Source: Shewanella waksmanii ATCC BAA-643 (GTDB lineage Bacteria > Pseudomonadota > Gammaproteobacteria > Enterobacterales > Shewanellaceae). Taken from it: a stretch of 64,000 bases of DNA. Position numbers and translations under genes: made by a program. This document shows positions 26,982 to 36,052 of the stretch, piece after piece. Within the stretch, counting starts at the first letter, position 1. Every line of letters begins with the position of its first letter. Location: NCBI RefSeq assembly GCF_000518805.1, contig NZ_JAEH01000006.1, positions 1 through 64,000 on the forward strand, given 5' to 3'. The notes under the pieces are model-generated. The model saw nothing but the letters and a program-made list of their open reading frames with translations. It searched no databases and had not been told where the DNA came from.

Positions 26982-29900
26982 ATGACCAGCACAAATCAGC
27001 CCGCTGACACGACTCAGGCTCAAACTGCCGACCCGCTTTTTCTACAAGCTGAACATCTGGCACAAGATTTCTCTTTGTTTCCTGAACACAGTAAACAGAG
27101 TCTTTCAGAAGAAATTAAAGGTCTTCTGAGTGATGACGCTATTCAAGCCAACCTTAAAGAGCTTGAACAATTAGACGTTGACGGATACGTTGCTAAAGTT
27201 ATCCAACCTACCCAAGATAAGAATCGCGCAGGCGCCAAACGCGTTATTGCCGATTTAAAAGGCAAGGTCATTGCCGAAAACCACATGGGGTCTTTTTATA
27301 GTGCCGAGATTGAACTGAATTTTGGATCTCGTACTCGCCGCCTAGGTTTTATTGCACAAGAGCGTTCAACCAATAATGGCGCGTGGATGCCAGAACACCA
27401 TTTAGCGGCTTGTACTGCTATTCGCCACTTTGCCGAATTGTCTATGCCTATCGTATACCTTATTGACACCCCAGGTGCCGATGCTGGTGAGATAGCCAAC
27501 AGCCAAAACCAAGCGCATTCAATCTCAAAAGCGATTGCAGAAAGTGCCAATGTTGACGTACCGACTGTCGGTATCGTGATTGGTGCGGGTTACTCAGGTG
27601 GTGCAATTCCGCTAGCTGCAGCTAATATCTTGCTGTCGTTGCGTGATGGTATTTTCAATACCATTCAACCACAGGGCCTGCAGAGTATTGCTCGTAAATA
27701 TAACTTGTCTTGGCAAGAGTGTGCTAAGTCAGTCGGTGTGTCTCCAGAAGAGTTGTACACCTCAGGTTGTATTGATGGCATTGTTGATTTTTCTCCATCA
27801 GATAAAGATGAGCGTCAGCACAATCTTCGCCGTGCGATCATCAGTAGTATTGAAGCCGTAGAGCAAGCTGCAGTGCAATTTGTTCGTGAATCTAAAGATT
27901 TACGCGAGCATTACGACCGCAGTTTGACGCGCTTCTTAGAGCCTTCTAAGAACCTTGCTGCCCTAGAGCACCATGCAGAGTTGTCGGTTGCTAATAACCC
28001 AACGATGCACCTAAACTTATTCGGTAGCTCTTACCGTTATTTACGTTACCTGACTTTGCGTAGCCGTATCCATTCGATTTCTCAAGATCAATATGGTCGC
28101 CTATCGAAGGTGAGCGTACCTGAAGGTGATTTACTGGCACGTATTCAGCAAGAGCAAGATAAAGTATTCCAATCGTGGTTATCGACCCCAGATAAACTGG
28201 TTTACGACGAAGAGCTGAATAAGCTTTGGGGTAACTTTACCTCTAAGCGCGATGATATCTCGACCGAACGTAATATGCTGACTCGTTTGATTTTGGGTGA
28301 ACCAAAAGAGAACTATAAGAAAGCACGTAAGGCGTTATTATTTAATATTGGTTGGTCGCTGTACCATCGCTGGAAAGGCAACGCCGAAAATAATTTCAAA
28401 GGTTTGATTCAGTACTTAGAAACCTTACCAGCTGAAGTGACTCAAGCGGATTGGCCTGAGCTTAACAAGCTGACAGTGTTAGATGTGATTGTTCACGATG
28501 AACTGCGTGAAGACTTTATCTGGCAGTGCTATAACATTCTTATTTTTAACGCCTTATATGACAATGTAGTCGGTAACTTAGCCTCGATTGCTAAAGAAGC
28601 TATGATGGCGAAAAGCTTATCTCGTGCTTCTGTTGATAATCTCCTACATGACTCTATCGACCGTGCGATTTCTAAGCAAGATACCGCAAATGATAAGAGC
28701 AAGTTCTATAAGTGGCTTAAGTACTTCATGGACCAGTCCAACCGCGCTGAACTGTTAACTAAAACAGAGCAGTGGAAGAGTGTTGGTTTCCCACAGTTAA
28801 ATGACAGTTTATTTGTTATTTTGACTTACTTCTTTGAGCGTCTACTTCCTGAGTATTTCGCCAGTGAAGAAGAGAAGGGCGAATATACTGGTGCAATCAA
28901 CCCTGTGCGTATCGGTCGTCGTAAAGACTTCTGGAACCGCTTGACCATGGGTTATCAAGATCTCCTCATTCAAAAAGTGCTGCGTGACGAGAAACGTACC
29001 GGCAAGATGGGTTGGGAAAACGTTATCGGCAAATTCTTCACTGAGTTTGATGAAACCAATGGCGATAAAATGTCGGCTAACTTGCTTAACTTCCCAGGTT
29101 TCCGCTTATCGATTGAGGATGCGTTAGACAAAGGCATTCGTCCTTGCGGTCTGATCACCGGTACTGCAGATTTTGAACACAATGGTCAAAAGATTAAAGT
29201 CGGTGTAGCAGTATCAAATACCGCGTTCCAAGCTGGTGCATTTGATATGGCGAGTGCCGAGAAATTTAGTGCGCTATTGATTGAGTGTGCTAAACGTAAA
29301 TTGCCGGTTATCTGTTTCATTAGCTCTGGCGGTATGCAAACTAAAGAAGGTGCCGCTGCGCTATTCTCTATGGCGGTTGTGAACGATCGTATTACTCGCT
29401 TTATTCGTGATAACGAATTGCCGGTACTTATGTTTGGTTACGGTGATTGTACTGGTGGCGCCCAAGCAAGTTTTGTGACTCACCCGCTTGTGCAAACTTA
29501 CTACCTGTCGGGTACTAACATGCCATTTGCTGGCCAAATGGTGGTACCGGCTTATCTGCCTTCTACATCAACATTATCTAACTATTTGTCGAAAGTACCT
29601 GGTGCGATGAATGCACTAGTGACTAACCCATTTAGTACGACCATTGATGATCAGCTAAGCAGCATTGATCCACTTATGCCTAAGCCAACTGCGCAGATTG
29701 AAGATGTGATTGGCAATGCACTATCAACTTTAGTGCCAGAGATGATGGTAGCGGAAGAGGAGATTGTTCAAGACGATCCTCGTGCGCTAATGAAACCGAT
29801 TAATAAGGTACTTGTGCATGCACGTGGTTGTACGGCAGTTAAACTGATCCGCAAAGCCCATGACAACAACATCAATGTGGTATTGGTGGCATCAGATCCT

Positions 29901-31532
29901 GATATGACCTCAGTGCCTGCTGACATGCTAAAAGGTGATGACAAGCTCGTTTGTATCGGCGGTAACACTTCTGATGAAAGTTACCTCAATGCATATTCAG
30001 TGCTAAAAGTTGCCGAATATGAGCAAGTTGATGCATTGCATCCTGGTATCGGTTTCTTGTCAGAAAGCCCACAGTTTGCGGCTTTGTGTGTAAACAACGG
30101 CGTTAACTTTGTCGGACCAAGTGTCCACAGTATGACGACGATGGGTAACAAGTCGAACGCCATTAAGACTTCACAAGCGCAAAACGTGCCCGTAGTGCCT
30201 GGTAGCCATGGTATTTTGACCAACGCTGAGCAAGCAGTGAATGTGGCAAATGAAATTGGTTACCCAGTGCTGCTTAAAGCGGTACAAGGTGGTGGCGGTA
30301 AAGGTATTCAAGTTGTTGAACGCCCTGAAGATATGATTTCTTTATTCCAGAAAACATCTACAGAAGCCGCGGCGGCATTTGGTAACGGTGACTTGTATCT
30401 AGAGAAGTACGTGACGTCTCTGCGCCACATTGAAGTGCAATTGCTGCGTGATAAGTTTGGCAATACCAAAGTACTGGGTTTACGTGACTGTTCAGTGCAG
30501 CGTAACAACCAAAAAGTGGTTGAAGAGTCTGGCTCAACCATGTTGCCTGACGAGCTTAAGCAACAAGTTATGGAATATACCCGAGCATTGGGTGATGCCA
30601 CTGATTACATGGGTGCTGGTACGGTTGAGTTCATCTACAACCTAGATGCCAATGAAGTCTACTTTATGGAGATGAACACACGTCTGCAGGTAGAGCACCC
30701 AGTGACAGAAGCAACCTCAGGTATCGATATTGTTAGCGCTGGTTTTGATATTGCCGCTGGCCGCTCAATTGAAGATCTTGAGCCACAAGATATCGGTTAT
30801 GCGATTGAGGTGCGTGTTACAGCAGAGAAAGCTGCGCTTGATAGCAACGGTATTCTGCAGTTGCTACCTCATCCAGGTAAGATCACTGAATGCGTGATGC
30901 CTGAGCGTGACGATGTAGAGATCATCTCGATTGCCGGTCAGGACAAAGAGGTTTCACCTTATTACGATAGCTTGATTGCACAAATCATCTGTCGAGGTGA
31001 AAGCCGTGAAGATGTAATTAACAAGCTACATGACTACTTAGCCAATAGCGTAGTTATCAAAGGCATTGCGACTAACATTCCGCTGCTGACCCGTATCTTG
31101 AAAGATGGCACCTTCAATGAAGGTGTATATGACACTAACTATCTACCACGCTTTATGGCTGAACTTGATATTCCTGAGTTGATCGCTGAGATGGAAGCTG
31201 CGGCTGAAACCGAAGGGGTAGATACTGAGTCATTACGTGTTGGTGAAAGTAATGAACTGAAAGTCCTAGCTCAAGGTGCCGGTATCTTCTATACCTCGCC
31301 AGCGCCAGGTGAAGCCGACTTTGTTAAAGAAGGTGACATTGTTAGTGTTGATCAGACTTTAGCGCTGACAGAAGCGATGAAGATGTTCTCACAGGTGACT
31401 TTAGCCGGCTTTAACCGCAAAGATGCCGTGCTTTACCCTGAAGATAAGCAGTACCGTATTGAGCGTATCCTTAATGGCAATGGCCAACAGGTATCGCAAG
31501 GTGAGCTCTTGTTTGTGGTATCGCCAGTGTAA
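26982..31532 (+). CDS. Multifunctional acetyl-CoA carboxylase (CT-alpha, CT-beta, BC, BCCP in one chain)
   Basis: A 1516-residue fusion. Residues about 40-360 resemble the AccA transferase subunit (YLIDTPGADAGE, VIGAGYSGGAIPLA). A helical linker follows. Residues about 700-920 resemble AccD (GLITGTADF, CFISSGGMQTKEGAAALF), without an evident zinc finger. The biotin carboxylase part spans about 935-1390 (HPGIGFLSESPQFA, KAVQGGGGKGIQ, EMNTRLQVEHPVTE), and a biotinyl domain ends the chain with Lys in TEAMKMF near 1467. All steps of acyl-CoA carboxylation are thus on one protein. The ATG at 26982 after AGAGGA is preferred over the in-frame 26916. It is inferred to be additional to separate accABCD genes. 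Confidence 0.92.
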   Translation: MTSTNQPADTTQAQTADPLFLQAEHLAQDFSLFPEHSKQSLSEEIKGLLSDDAIQANLKELEQLDVDGYVAKVIQPTQDKNRAGAKRVIADLKGKVIAENHMGSFYSAEIELNFGSRTRRLGFIAQERSTNNGAWMPEHHLAACTAIRHFAELSMPIVYLIDTPGADAGEIANSQNQAHSISKAIAESANVDVPTVGIVIGAGYSGGAIPLAAANILLSLRDGIFNTIQPQGLQSIARKYNLSWQECAKSVGVSPEELYTSGCIDGIVDFSPSDKDERQHNLRRAIISSIEAVEQAAVQFVRESKDLREHYDRSLTRFLEPSKNLAALEHHAELSVANNPTMHLNLFGSSYRYLRYLTLRSRIHSISQDQYGRLSKVSVPEGDLLARIQQEQDKVFQSWLSTPDKLVYDEELNKLWGNFTSKRDDISTERNMLTRLILGEPKENYKKARKALLFNIGWSLYHRWKGNAENNFKGLIQYLETLPAEVTQADWPELNKLTVLDVIVHDELREDFIWQCYNILIFNALYDNVVGNLASIAKEAMMAKSLSRASVDNLLHDSIDRAISKQDTANDKSKFYKWLKYFMDQSNRAELLTKTEQWKSVGFPQLNDSLFVILTYFFERLLPEYFASEEEKGEYTGAINPVRIGRRKDFWNRLTMGYQDLLIQKVLRDEKRTGKMGWENVIGKFFTEFDETNGDKMSANLLNFPGFRLSIEDALDKGIRPCGLITGTADFEHNGQKIKVGVAVSNTAFQAGAFDMASAEKFSALLIECAKRKLPVICFISSGGMQTKEGAAALFSMAVVNDRITRFIRDNELPVLMFGYGDCTGGAQASFVTHPLVQTYYLSGTNMPFAGQMVVPAYLPSTSTLSNYLSKVPGAMNALVTNPFSTTIDDQLSSIDPLMPKPTAQIEDVIGNALSTLVPEMMVAEEEIVQDDPRALMKPINKVLVHARGCTAVKLIRKAHDNNINVVLVASDPDMTSVPADMLKGDDKLVCIGGNTSDESYLNAYSVLKVAEYEQVDALHPGIGFLSESPQFAALCVNNGVNFVGPSVHSMTTMGNKSNAIKTSQAQNVPVVPGSHGILTNAEQAVNVANEIGYPVLLKAVQGGGGKGIQVVERPEDMISLFQKTSTEAAAAFGNGDLYLEKYVTSLRHIEVQLLRDKFGNTKVLGLRDCSVQRNNQKVVEESGSTMLPDELKQQVMEYTRALGDATDYMGAGTVEFIYNLDANEVYFMEMNTRLQVEHPVTEATSGIDIVSAGFDIAAGRSIEDLEPQDIGYAIEVRVTAEKAALDSNGILQLLPHPGKITECVMPERDDVEIISIAGQDKEVSPYYDSLIAQIICRGESREDVINKLHDYLANSVVIKGIATNIPLLTRILKDGTFNEGVYDTNYLPRFMAELDIPELIAEMEAAAETEGVDTESLRVGESNELKVLAQGAGIFYTSPAPGEADFVKEGDIVSVDQTLALTEAMKMFSQVTLAGFNRKDAVLYPEDKQYRIERILNGNGQQVSQGELLFVVSPV

Positions 31533-31558
31533 CCTCAGTTCACTAAGCTAAATCAAAC

Positions 31559-31592
31559 AAAAACACCCATCATTTGATGGGTGTTTTTTTAT
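31559..31592 (+). terminator. Terminator of the carboxylase gene
   Basis: AAACACCCATCA (31562-31573) pairs with TGATGGGTGTTT (31576-31587), followed by T residues to 31591. Confidence 0.92.
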
Positions 31593-31623
31593 GTCCATAT
31601 TATCTGCAGACTGTTTAAGCAGA

Positions 31624-32214
31624 TCACTTATTACAGGTTAATCTGTTTGCTCGATCTTGATAAAGATTCCTAGTGCCATTAATAACAACCGCGCACAGAA
31701 CGAGTAAAATCATCATGGCCATAGCAAACTTGGACGGAGAGTAGATATTATAAATATACATAGGGTTAAACTCAGTCCATTTTCTAATAAGCCTTTCTAC
31801 TATCGAAGCGATGTTGAGTAATATAGAGACGCTATAAATGAGTATTATGGCTATTTCATTGCTTGTCAGTTTATAAAATTTCTCTGATTTTTTTGCAAAC
31901 TTGCTTACTATTGGAATATTTATCTTGGCTATTATCCTTGCAGATTCCTGCCGCTTTAATATAAGTAATATAGTTAGCAAGTCATAAAAGCTAATGAATA
32001 CATAAAAAAATGTGCCCCATGTGATGATGTTATCAATGAGTAGAACATCTAGGGTCTTCAATAGAATTAAAGTCCCTGTTAGCCATCGAATGTTTGGTGA
32101 CTGGACACTAACAGCAAAAGCGATAAACATCGCTATCCATTCGAGGCGATCAAACAGTAATTGATACTCTTGCATGTTCTGCAACGTAGCTCTTATTGTC
32201 CATAGTGCTCTCAT
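31624..32214 (-). CDS. Hypothetical membrane protein, last gene of an XRE-led set
   Basis: A 196-residue protein with about five hydrophobic segments (LEWIAMFIAFAVSV, LTGTLILLKTLDVLLI, FFYVFISFYDLLTILLIL, IAIILIYSVSILLNIA, FAMAMMILLVLCAVVI). No family is recognised. The gene is AT-rich compared with the neighbouring carboxylase. The start at 32214 has no clear ribosome-binding site; an in-frame ATG at 32175 is an alternative, and both lie within the upstream small gene, so coupling is likely. It may be the effector of a small accessory operon, but no function is assigned. Confidence 0.6.
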   Translation of the reverse strand: MRALWTIRATLQNMQEYQLLFDRLEWIAMFIAFAVSVQSPNIRWLTGTLILLKTLDVLLIDNIITWGTFFYVFISFYDLLTILLILKRQESARIIAKINIPIVSKFAKKSEKFYKLTSNEIAIILIYSVSILLNIASIVERLIRKWTEFNPMYIYNIYSPSKFAMAMMILLVLCAVVINGTRNLYQDRANRLTCNK

Positions 32215-32398
32215 GGCTATTCGCTAGTAGAGTTTGACGCGAATATACATTTGAGTCTTGGCCATTTATGGTCGGTGGTGGCTGATGGAGTCCGCCAGCA
32301 GGGCGTACATTAACTTCTACTACTTCCTCTTCGTGCTTAGGCTTTGTGGTAACACTTGCACTACTTTGTATTATGGGCGGCTGACTGGTGATGTTCAT
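32150..32398 (-). CDS. Small Pro/Ser-rich hypothetical protein
   Basis: An 82-residue polar protein without membrane segments; it contains EEEVVEVNVRPAGG and PPTINGQDS stretches that look disordered. The start at 32398 is backed by a near-consensus AAGGAGG six bases before the ATG, which is the main support. It overlaps the XRE gene by 38 bases upstream and the membrane gene by 65 bases downstream, suggesting a coupled three-gene unit. No homologue is recognised. Confidence 0.55.
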   Translation of the reverse strand: MNITSQPPIIQSSASVTTKPKHEEEVVEVNVRPAGGLHQPPPTINGQDSNVYSRQTLLANSHESTMDNKSYVAEHARVSITV

Positions 32399-32633
32399 CT
32401 TGTACCTCCTTGTCTGAAATATGTTGCCCTATTGCTTTTCTCGGCAGTAAATTATTCGGATTTAAGCCTACAACGACACACAATTTGATAAATTGCGACA
32501 GTTTAGGCTCTGAAATACCATCTTCCCAGTTATAGATAGTTTGCCGACTACAACCCATTTTTTGGGCTAATTCACTGACACTATATCCTTGTGTTAGGCG
32601 AAGTGATTTGACTATATCCGGTGTATTTAGCAT
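32361..32633 (-). CDS. XRE-family helix-turn-helix regulator
   Basis: A 90-residue Cro/CI-type DNA-binding protein: VKSLRLTQGYSVSELAQKMGCSRQTIYNWEDGISEPKLSQF holds the helix-turn-helix at about residues 17-40. The C-terminal 25 residues are charged and short, with no toxin-antitoxin or peptidase domain. It is the first gene of a small minus-strand unit with a small polar protein and a membrane protein and probably controls that unit. Its own operator cannot be picked out. Confidence 0.8.
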   Translation of the reverse strand: MLNTPDIVKSLRLTQGYSVSELAQKMGCSRQTIYNWEDGISEPKLSQFIKLCVVVGLNPNNLLPRKAIGQHISDKEVQDEHHQSAAHNTK

Positions 32634-33131
32634 AAAATCCCTTTTTGCTGTGTTGTATTAGCATCACGAGAAACATCCTTATTCTCAAATAATCGAGTGG
32701 TATATTATTATCACTTGTCGATAAATTAGTCTAATTTTTTTGACAGTGATTCAGGTATTGTGGATGCCGGCTTAACTTGTGCGTATAGATAAATAATAAG
32801 CTAGAAAACTAGCCTTCACCATTATTGAATGATAGTGAGTGACCACAAGTTTGTTTATTGAGAGGCCCAGGGTACTATTCAATAAGCGATGAAATTTGCC
32901 CCCAGAGCAAGTGCTATTCAAGCCAGAGTAACGTCGTACAGGCCAGAGTATCGGTGTTGCATTAGCCGCACCAGGGTGACATTCATATGCGGCAACATAC
33001 GCAACTTCATCATTGCCCAATATCATCAACTGATATTGGGTGATGGTGGTATTTTACTCACCATTATCATGCCTACTCGTGCGCTGTTTTCATAACGACA
33101 CAATTGCAGTGCTTTTCAATGAGCAGCTCGC
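32634..33131. other. Intergenic region between the XRE gene and the DUF502 gene
   Basis: About 500 bases. The left part should hold the leftward promoter of the XRE unit (A/T-rich around 32690-32750). The right part has only overlapping short frames without ribosome-binding sites and one perfect 10-bp hairpin (33016-33040). No gene is supported. Confidence 0.5.
33016..33040. repeat. Perfect 10-bp hairpin
   Basis: CCCAATATCA (33016-33025) and TGATATTGGG (33031-33040) form a perfect inverted repeat with a 5-base loop. It lies 92 bases past the DUF502 stop on the minus strand. No T run follows on either strand. Confidence 0.55.
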
Positions 33132-33788
33132 TCACATTGATTGTTTGCTCATGTCTTTGTGGACTAAGCTCGCATCTGATTTTTCTGCCTTAGCCAAACA
33201 ACTCAGGCCTAAGCTTCCTTGGCCCCATTGAGTGAGCACACCGCTGACCTCACCTACGCTATTAGGGGTAATGGTTATTCGGCCACGAGCGACTATTTTT
33301 ACTGGGCCGCTGAAGCCACACGGGGCATCAGGGAGTAAAATGGTGCAATATTTGTCGCTTTCTTCAATGATATACACCCACTGTAAGCTGTCGTCGACTC
33401 CGCGATATAAGCCTGTTGAGTAACTCGAATCCGTTTTATCGCCGAGTAGCCCCCGAGAAATTGACTTAATTGCTTGGTATAAGGGGACCTTGGCAAGTGT
33501 ATGTTGCTCAGCCTTGGTTAACCACTGACGAGCATATGGGCTGCGAAGCAAGGTGCCAAATAGTAATGAGGTTACCGTTAGTAAAGCGCATGCCTGGGCA
33601 AATGGTGAGGTGCTAAGCAGTTGCAAATGACTGGGCACCATCTCTGCAAGTGGATTGGAAATACTAACGATTAAGTCGATGATTTCACTAATCATAATGT
33701 AAAATAGTAACAGCGGTACCACAAATAACAGTCCACTGAATAAGCAGTGTTTGAATTTTTGAAGTAATGGGTTCATAGCGGCATCCAA
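33132..33788 (-). CDS. DUF502 family membrane protein
   Basis: A 218-residue protein with two transmembrane segments near the N-terminus (about 15-40 and 62-82) followed by a soluble domain (LRSPYARQWLTKAEQHTLAKVPLYQAIKSISRGL) typical of DUF502. The function of the family is unknown in bacteria. The ATG at 33788 is used; an in-frame ATG four codons on (MNPLLQ) is equally good. The C-terminal tail (KSDASLVHKDMSKQSM) looks specific. Confidence 0.8.
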   Translation of the reverse strand: MDAAMNPLLQKFKHCLFSGLLFVVPLLLFYIMISEIIDLIVSISNPLAEMVPSHLQLLSTSPFAQACALLTVTSLLFGTLLRSPYARQWLTKAEQHTLAKVPLYQAIKSISRGLLGDKTDSSYSTGLYRGVDDSLQWVYIIEESDKYCTILLPDAPCGFSGPVKIVARGRITITPNSVGEVSGVLTQWGQGSLGLSCLAKAEKSDASLVHKDMSKQSM

Positions 33789-33898
33789 AGGCAGTGTATG
33801 CCGCTATTGTATCGGTTTTAAGCTAATAACTAAGTTAGTACCTATAGGATAATCTAATAGGTTAAATGCTGAATCGGGCTGGTGTTTGTGGGTTAATG

Positions 33899-34159
33899 TT
33901 AATTGAGTAGCGCATGATCTTCAGGTAACTGGCGACTAATCCATAGAACCAGTTTATGCTTCATATTCGGGCCATCTTCTTTATCTGTCGCTAACGGTTG
34001 GATCAGCTTATCTTGCACGAGTAGTCGGTAGATACATTCGACCTTATCTTTCGGTGAGATGCCTTTGTCAAAATCGGCAAAGCCCCGTTTTTTTGCATAG
34101 CCGACGCCTATTTCTAATGCTAGCTTGAGCAATTGAGCATCATGTTTACCTTGCTTCAT
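33899..34159 (-). CDS. DUF5062 family small protein
   Basis: An 86-residue charged protein matching the small DUF5062 family of Shewanella and Vibrio (LLKLALEIGVGYAKKRG, ISPKDKVECIYRLLVQDKLI, MKHKLVLWISRQLP). No membrane segment is present. Function is unknown. It is monocistronic on the minus strand, with about 229 bases to the divergent gene at 34398. Confidence 0.75.
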   Translation of the reverse strand: MKQGKHDAQLLKLALEIGVGYAKKRGFADFDKGISPKDKVECIYRLLVQDKLIQPLATDKEDGPNMKHKLVLWISRQLPEDHALLN

Positions 34160-34397
34160 AAAACATCCTCAGTAGTCACACTCATTATGTCGCTGTTGTA
34201 GGGCTACCATAACAAACTTATCGGGTGATTAGCAGATGGCATTTCACAGAACTATGTTTATTTTCACTGTTTTAATGCAACTAGCGCGCGGGCTTACAAC
34301 TTAATACTGATTCTGTTCACCGTGACAGTGCTGCTATTGTTATTTGGCTAAATTTGGCTAGACTGAGCCACTAAATTTTTAAGCAAGGATGCGAAAA

Positions 34398-34709
34398 ATG
34401 ACTTCCCCACACTGGTTTATCATCGTTATCACCGTGGTATTTTTAATGGTTTGGTTTGCGGCGTCAATGACCTCACCGATGATGTTTGCAGTCCCCGGTG
34501 CCATGCAGCATAAAGGCAATATTATGCTGGTTTTATCTGTGGTGCACTCACCGATAGTGGTTTTTAGTTTTTTCTGGCTTATGCAGTGGACTTTTTTAGG
34601 CATGCACCCAGGTTGGGTATTAGGATTTTTGAGTAGCGTGATAATTATTGGGAGCTACAAAATCGGTTACTACGAACTTATTATGCCGATGCTCAAAGGC
34701 AGCTTGTGA
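34398..34709 (+). CDS. Small hypothetical membrane protein
   Basis: A 103-residue protein with three hydrophobic segments (WFIIVITVVFLMVWFAA, IMLVLSVVHSPIVVFSFF, WVLGFLSSVIIIGSYKIG). The ATG at 34398 is 8 bases after AAGGA and is preferred to the in-frame ATG at 34389 that overlaps that site. No family is recognised. It ends at a terminator shared with the nap operon. Confidence 0.7.
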   Translation: MTSPHWFIIVITVVFLMVWFAASMTSPMMFAVPGAMQHKGNIMLVLSVVHSPIVVFSFFWLMQWTFLGMHPGWVLGFLSSVIIIGSYKIGYYELIMPMLKGSL

Positions 34710-34720
34710 TCCCGCAAATT

Positions 34721-34758
34721 AAAAAAGCCCCGCTATACAAAAATAGCGGGGCTTTTTT
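34721..34758. terminator. Bidirectional terminator between a membrane gene and napB
   Basis: AAAAAAGCCCCGCTAT (34721-34736) pairs with ATAGCGGGGCTTTTTT (34743-34758). T runs lie on both strands, so it ends both converging units. Confidence 0.95.
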
Positions 34759-34772
34759 ATCTAAGCAGTCAA

Positions 34773-35198
34773 TTACTGAGCTGAGAAATCGTTCTCGACT
34801 AGTTGCTGCTTATTTTCCGCTTGTGGCGTGTGACATTGAGTACAGCTGTAGTACTCATTGTTTAACTTGCCGTTAGCAAGCATATGTGAAGGGTCAACCG
34901 CTGTTGCCTTCATACGCTGCGCCTTTTCTGGGCTGTGACAAGTAATACAGCCATTACGCTTTAAGGTGATTGGGTAATCAGCCTTATGAGGAATTAAAGG
35001 TGGTTGATGAGCAAATCCACGTTCAATTGATTCTCCGCGTTTTGGATAGGTTGGCATTGCATCAGCAGCACGTACATCGGTAATCTCTGATTTACCTAGT
35101 GAGCTGATATTTACAGGTTCGGCATTTTGGTTAGCTTGTTGGCCTGAACAAGCGCTAAGCGCCATGACCAGCGCGGCTAAGGTGAGTACTTTTTTCAT
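34773..35198 (-). CDS. napB: Periplasmic nitrate reductase small diheme subunit, predicted lipoprotein
   Basis: Passes electrons to NapA. The 141-residue protein has two heme-binding motifs, CITCH and CTQCH, and histidines for axial ligands (FAHQP, DPSHM). The ATG at 35198 overlaps the napH stop (ATGA) and is preceded by GGCGGAG; a longer in-frame start at 35288 lies inside napH and is rejected. Unlike most NapB proteins, the signal ends in a lipobox-like ALSAC-SG, so it may be lipid-anchored. It is the last gene of napDAGHB. Confidence 0.93.
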   Translation of the reverse strand: MKKVLTLAALVMALSACSGQQANQNAEPVNISSLGKSEITDVRAADAMPTYPKRGESIERGFAHQPPLIPHKADYPITLKRNGCITCHSPEKAQRMKATAVDPSHMLANGKLNNEYYSCTQCHTPQAENKQQLVENDFSAQ

Positions 35199-36052
35199 TG
35201 GTTGTTCTCCGCCTTTATGGCAATTCGGTTTTGATACTGGAAAACGCGTTGGGCACAGACATCGATACAACGTCCACATTGAGTACAATCACTGTCAACT
35301 ATCATTGGATTACTGCCCTTAAGTGCAGGTTTAAGCACTTGGCGTTCAGGGCAAACTTCAAAGCAATCCATACAGTTGTCACAGGCACTCGCACGAGTCG
35401 CAGATACTTTGATTGGGCTCACTTTGCCCAGTAGGGCAAATAGCGCACCGGTTGGACATAGGTGACCACACCAAGCTCGTTCACTTATCAGTAAATCGAG
35501 CAAAAATATGACCACTAATATCCACAGTCCAGTTAGCGACCCAAATAACACGGCACGATAAACCAGCGGTACCGGATTGACCCACTCCCAAGCTGTTATT
35601 CCGCTTAGCATGGGTAAAATCATTACCATAGCTAGCATGTAATAGCGCAAGTTGCGGGGCAGTTCGGCAATACGGGGCAGGGCCAGCTTTCTGCGTAACC
35701 AGCTGGCTGCATCGGTAATCATATTGACAGGGCAGACCCAGCTGCAAAATACACGGCCACCGGCCAATGCATAAAACAGCGCGATAAGCGCACCACCCAC
35801 TATCAGACTGATTTCTGGTAGGTGGCCTGTCATAAAGACCTGCAGTGTGGTTAGCGGATCGGCTAACGGCACGACTCCCATAAATTCACTGGCTGAGAGA
35901 TTACCTTTAAATAGCCACAAACCCAGCCAAGGGCCGATGGCAAATAGGCTAAGGACTATGAGCTGGCAGCTGCGGCGCAGCAACAAAAAACGATGGGCTT
36001 TAAACCAGCCTAACTCGTCTATTGCGGCCTGGGCGAACTTTGCCTGACTCAT
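35195..36052 (-). CDS. napH: Quinol dehydrogenase membrane component
   Basis: A 285-residue membrane iron-sulfur protein that with NapG moves electrons from menaquinol or ubiquinol towards periplasmic nitrate reductase. Four or more transmembrane segments (LIVLSLFAIGPWLGLWLF; LIVGGALIALFYALAGG; YYMLAMVMILPMLSGI; LWILVVIFLLDLLI) surround a CSWVCPVN motif, and two 4Fe-4S motifs follow near the C-terminus (CDNCMDCFEVCP, CTQCGRCIDVCAQ). It overlaps napG and napB by ATGA. Confidence 0.95.
   Translation of the reverse strand: MSQAKFAQAAIDELGWFKAHRFLLLRRSCQLIVLSLFAIGPWLGLWLFKGNLSASEFMGVVPLADPLTTLQVFMTGHLPEISLIVGGALIALFYALAGGRVFCSWVCPVNMITDAASWLRRKLALPRIAELPRNLRYYMLAMVMILPMLSGITAWEWVNPVPLVYRAVLFGSLTGLWILVVIFLLDLLISERAWCGHLCPTGALFALLGKVSPIKVSATRASACDNCMDCFEVCPERQVLKPALKGSNPMIVDSDCTQCGRCIDVCAQRVFQYQNRIAIKAENNQ

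Noticed and set aside
32772-33095. Short frames on both strands between the XRE and DUF502 genes
   Set aside because: No ribosome-binding site, overlapping opposite frames, cysteine-rich shadow-like composition; no domain recognised.
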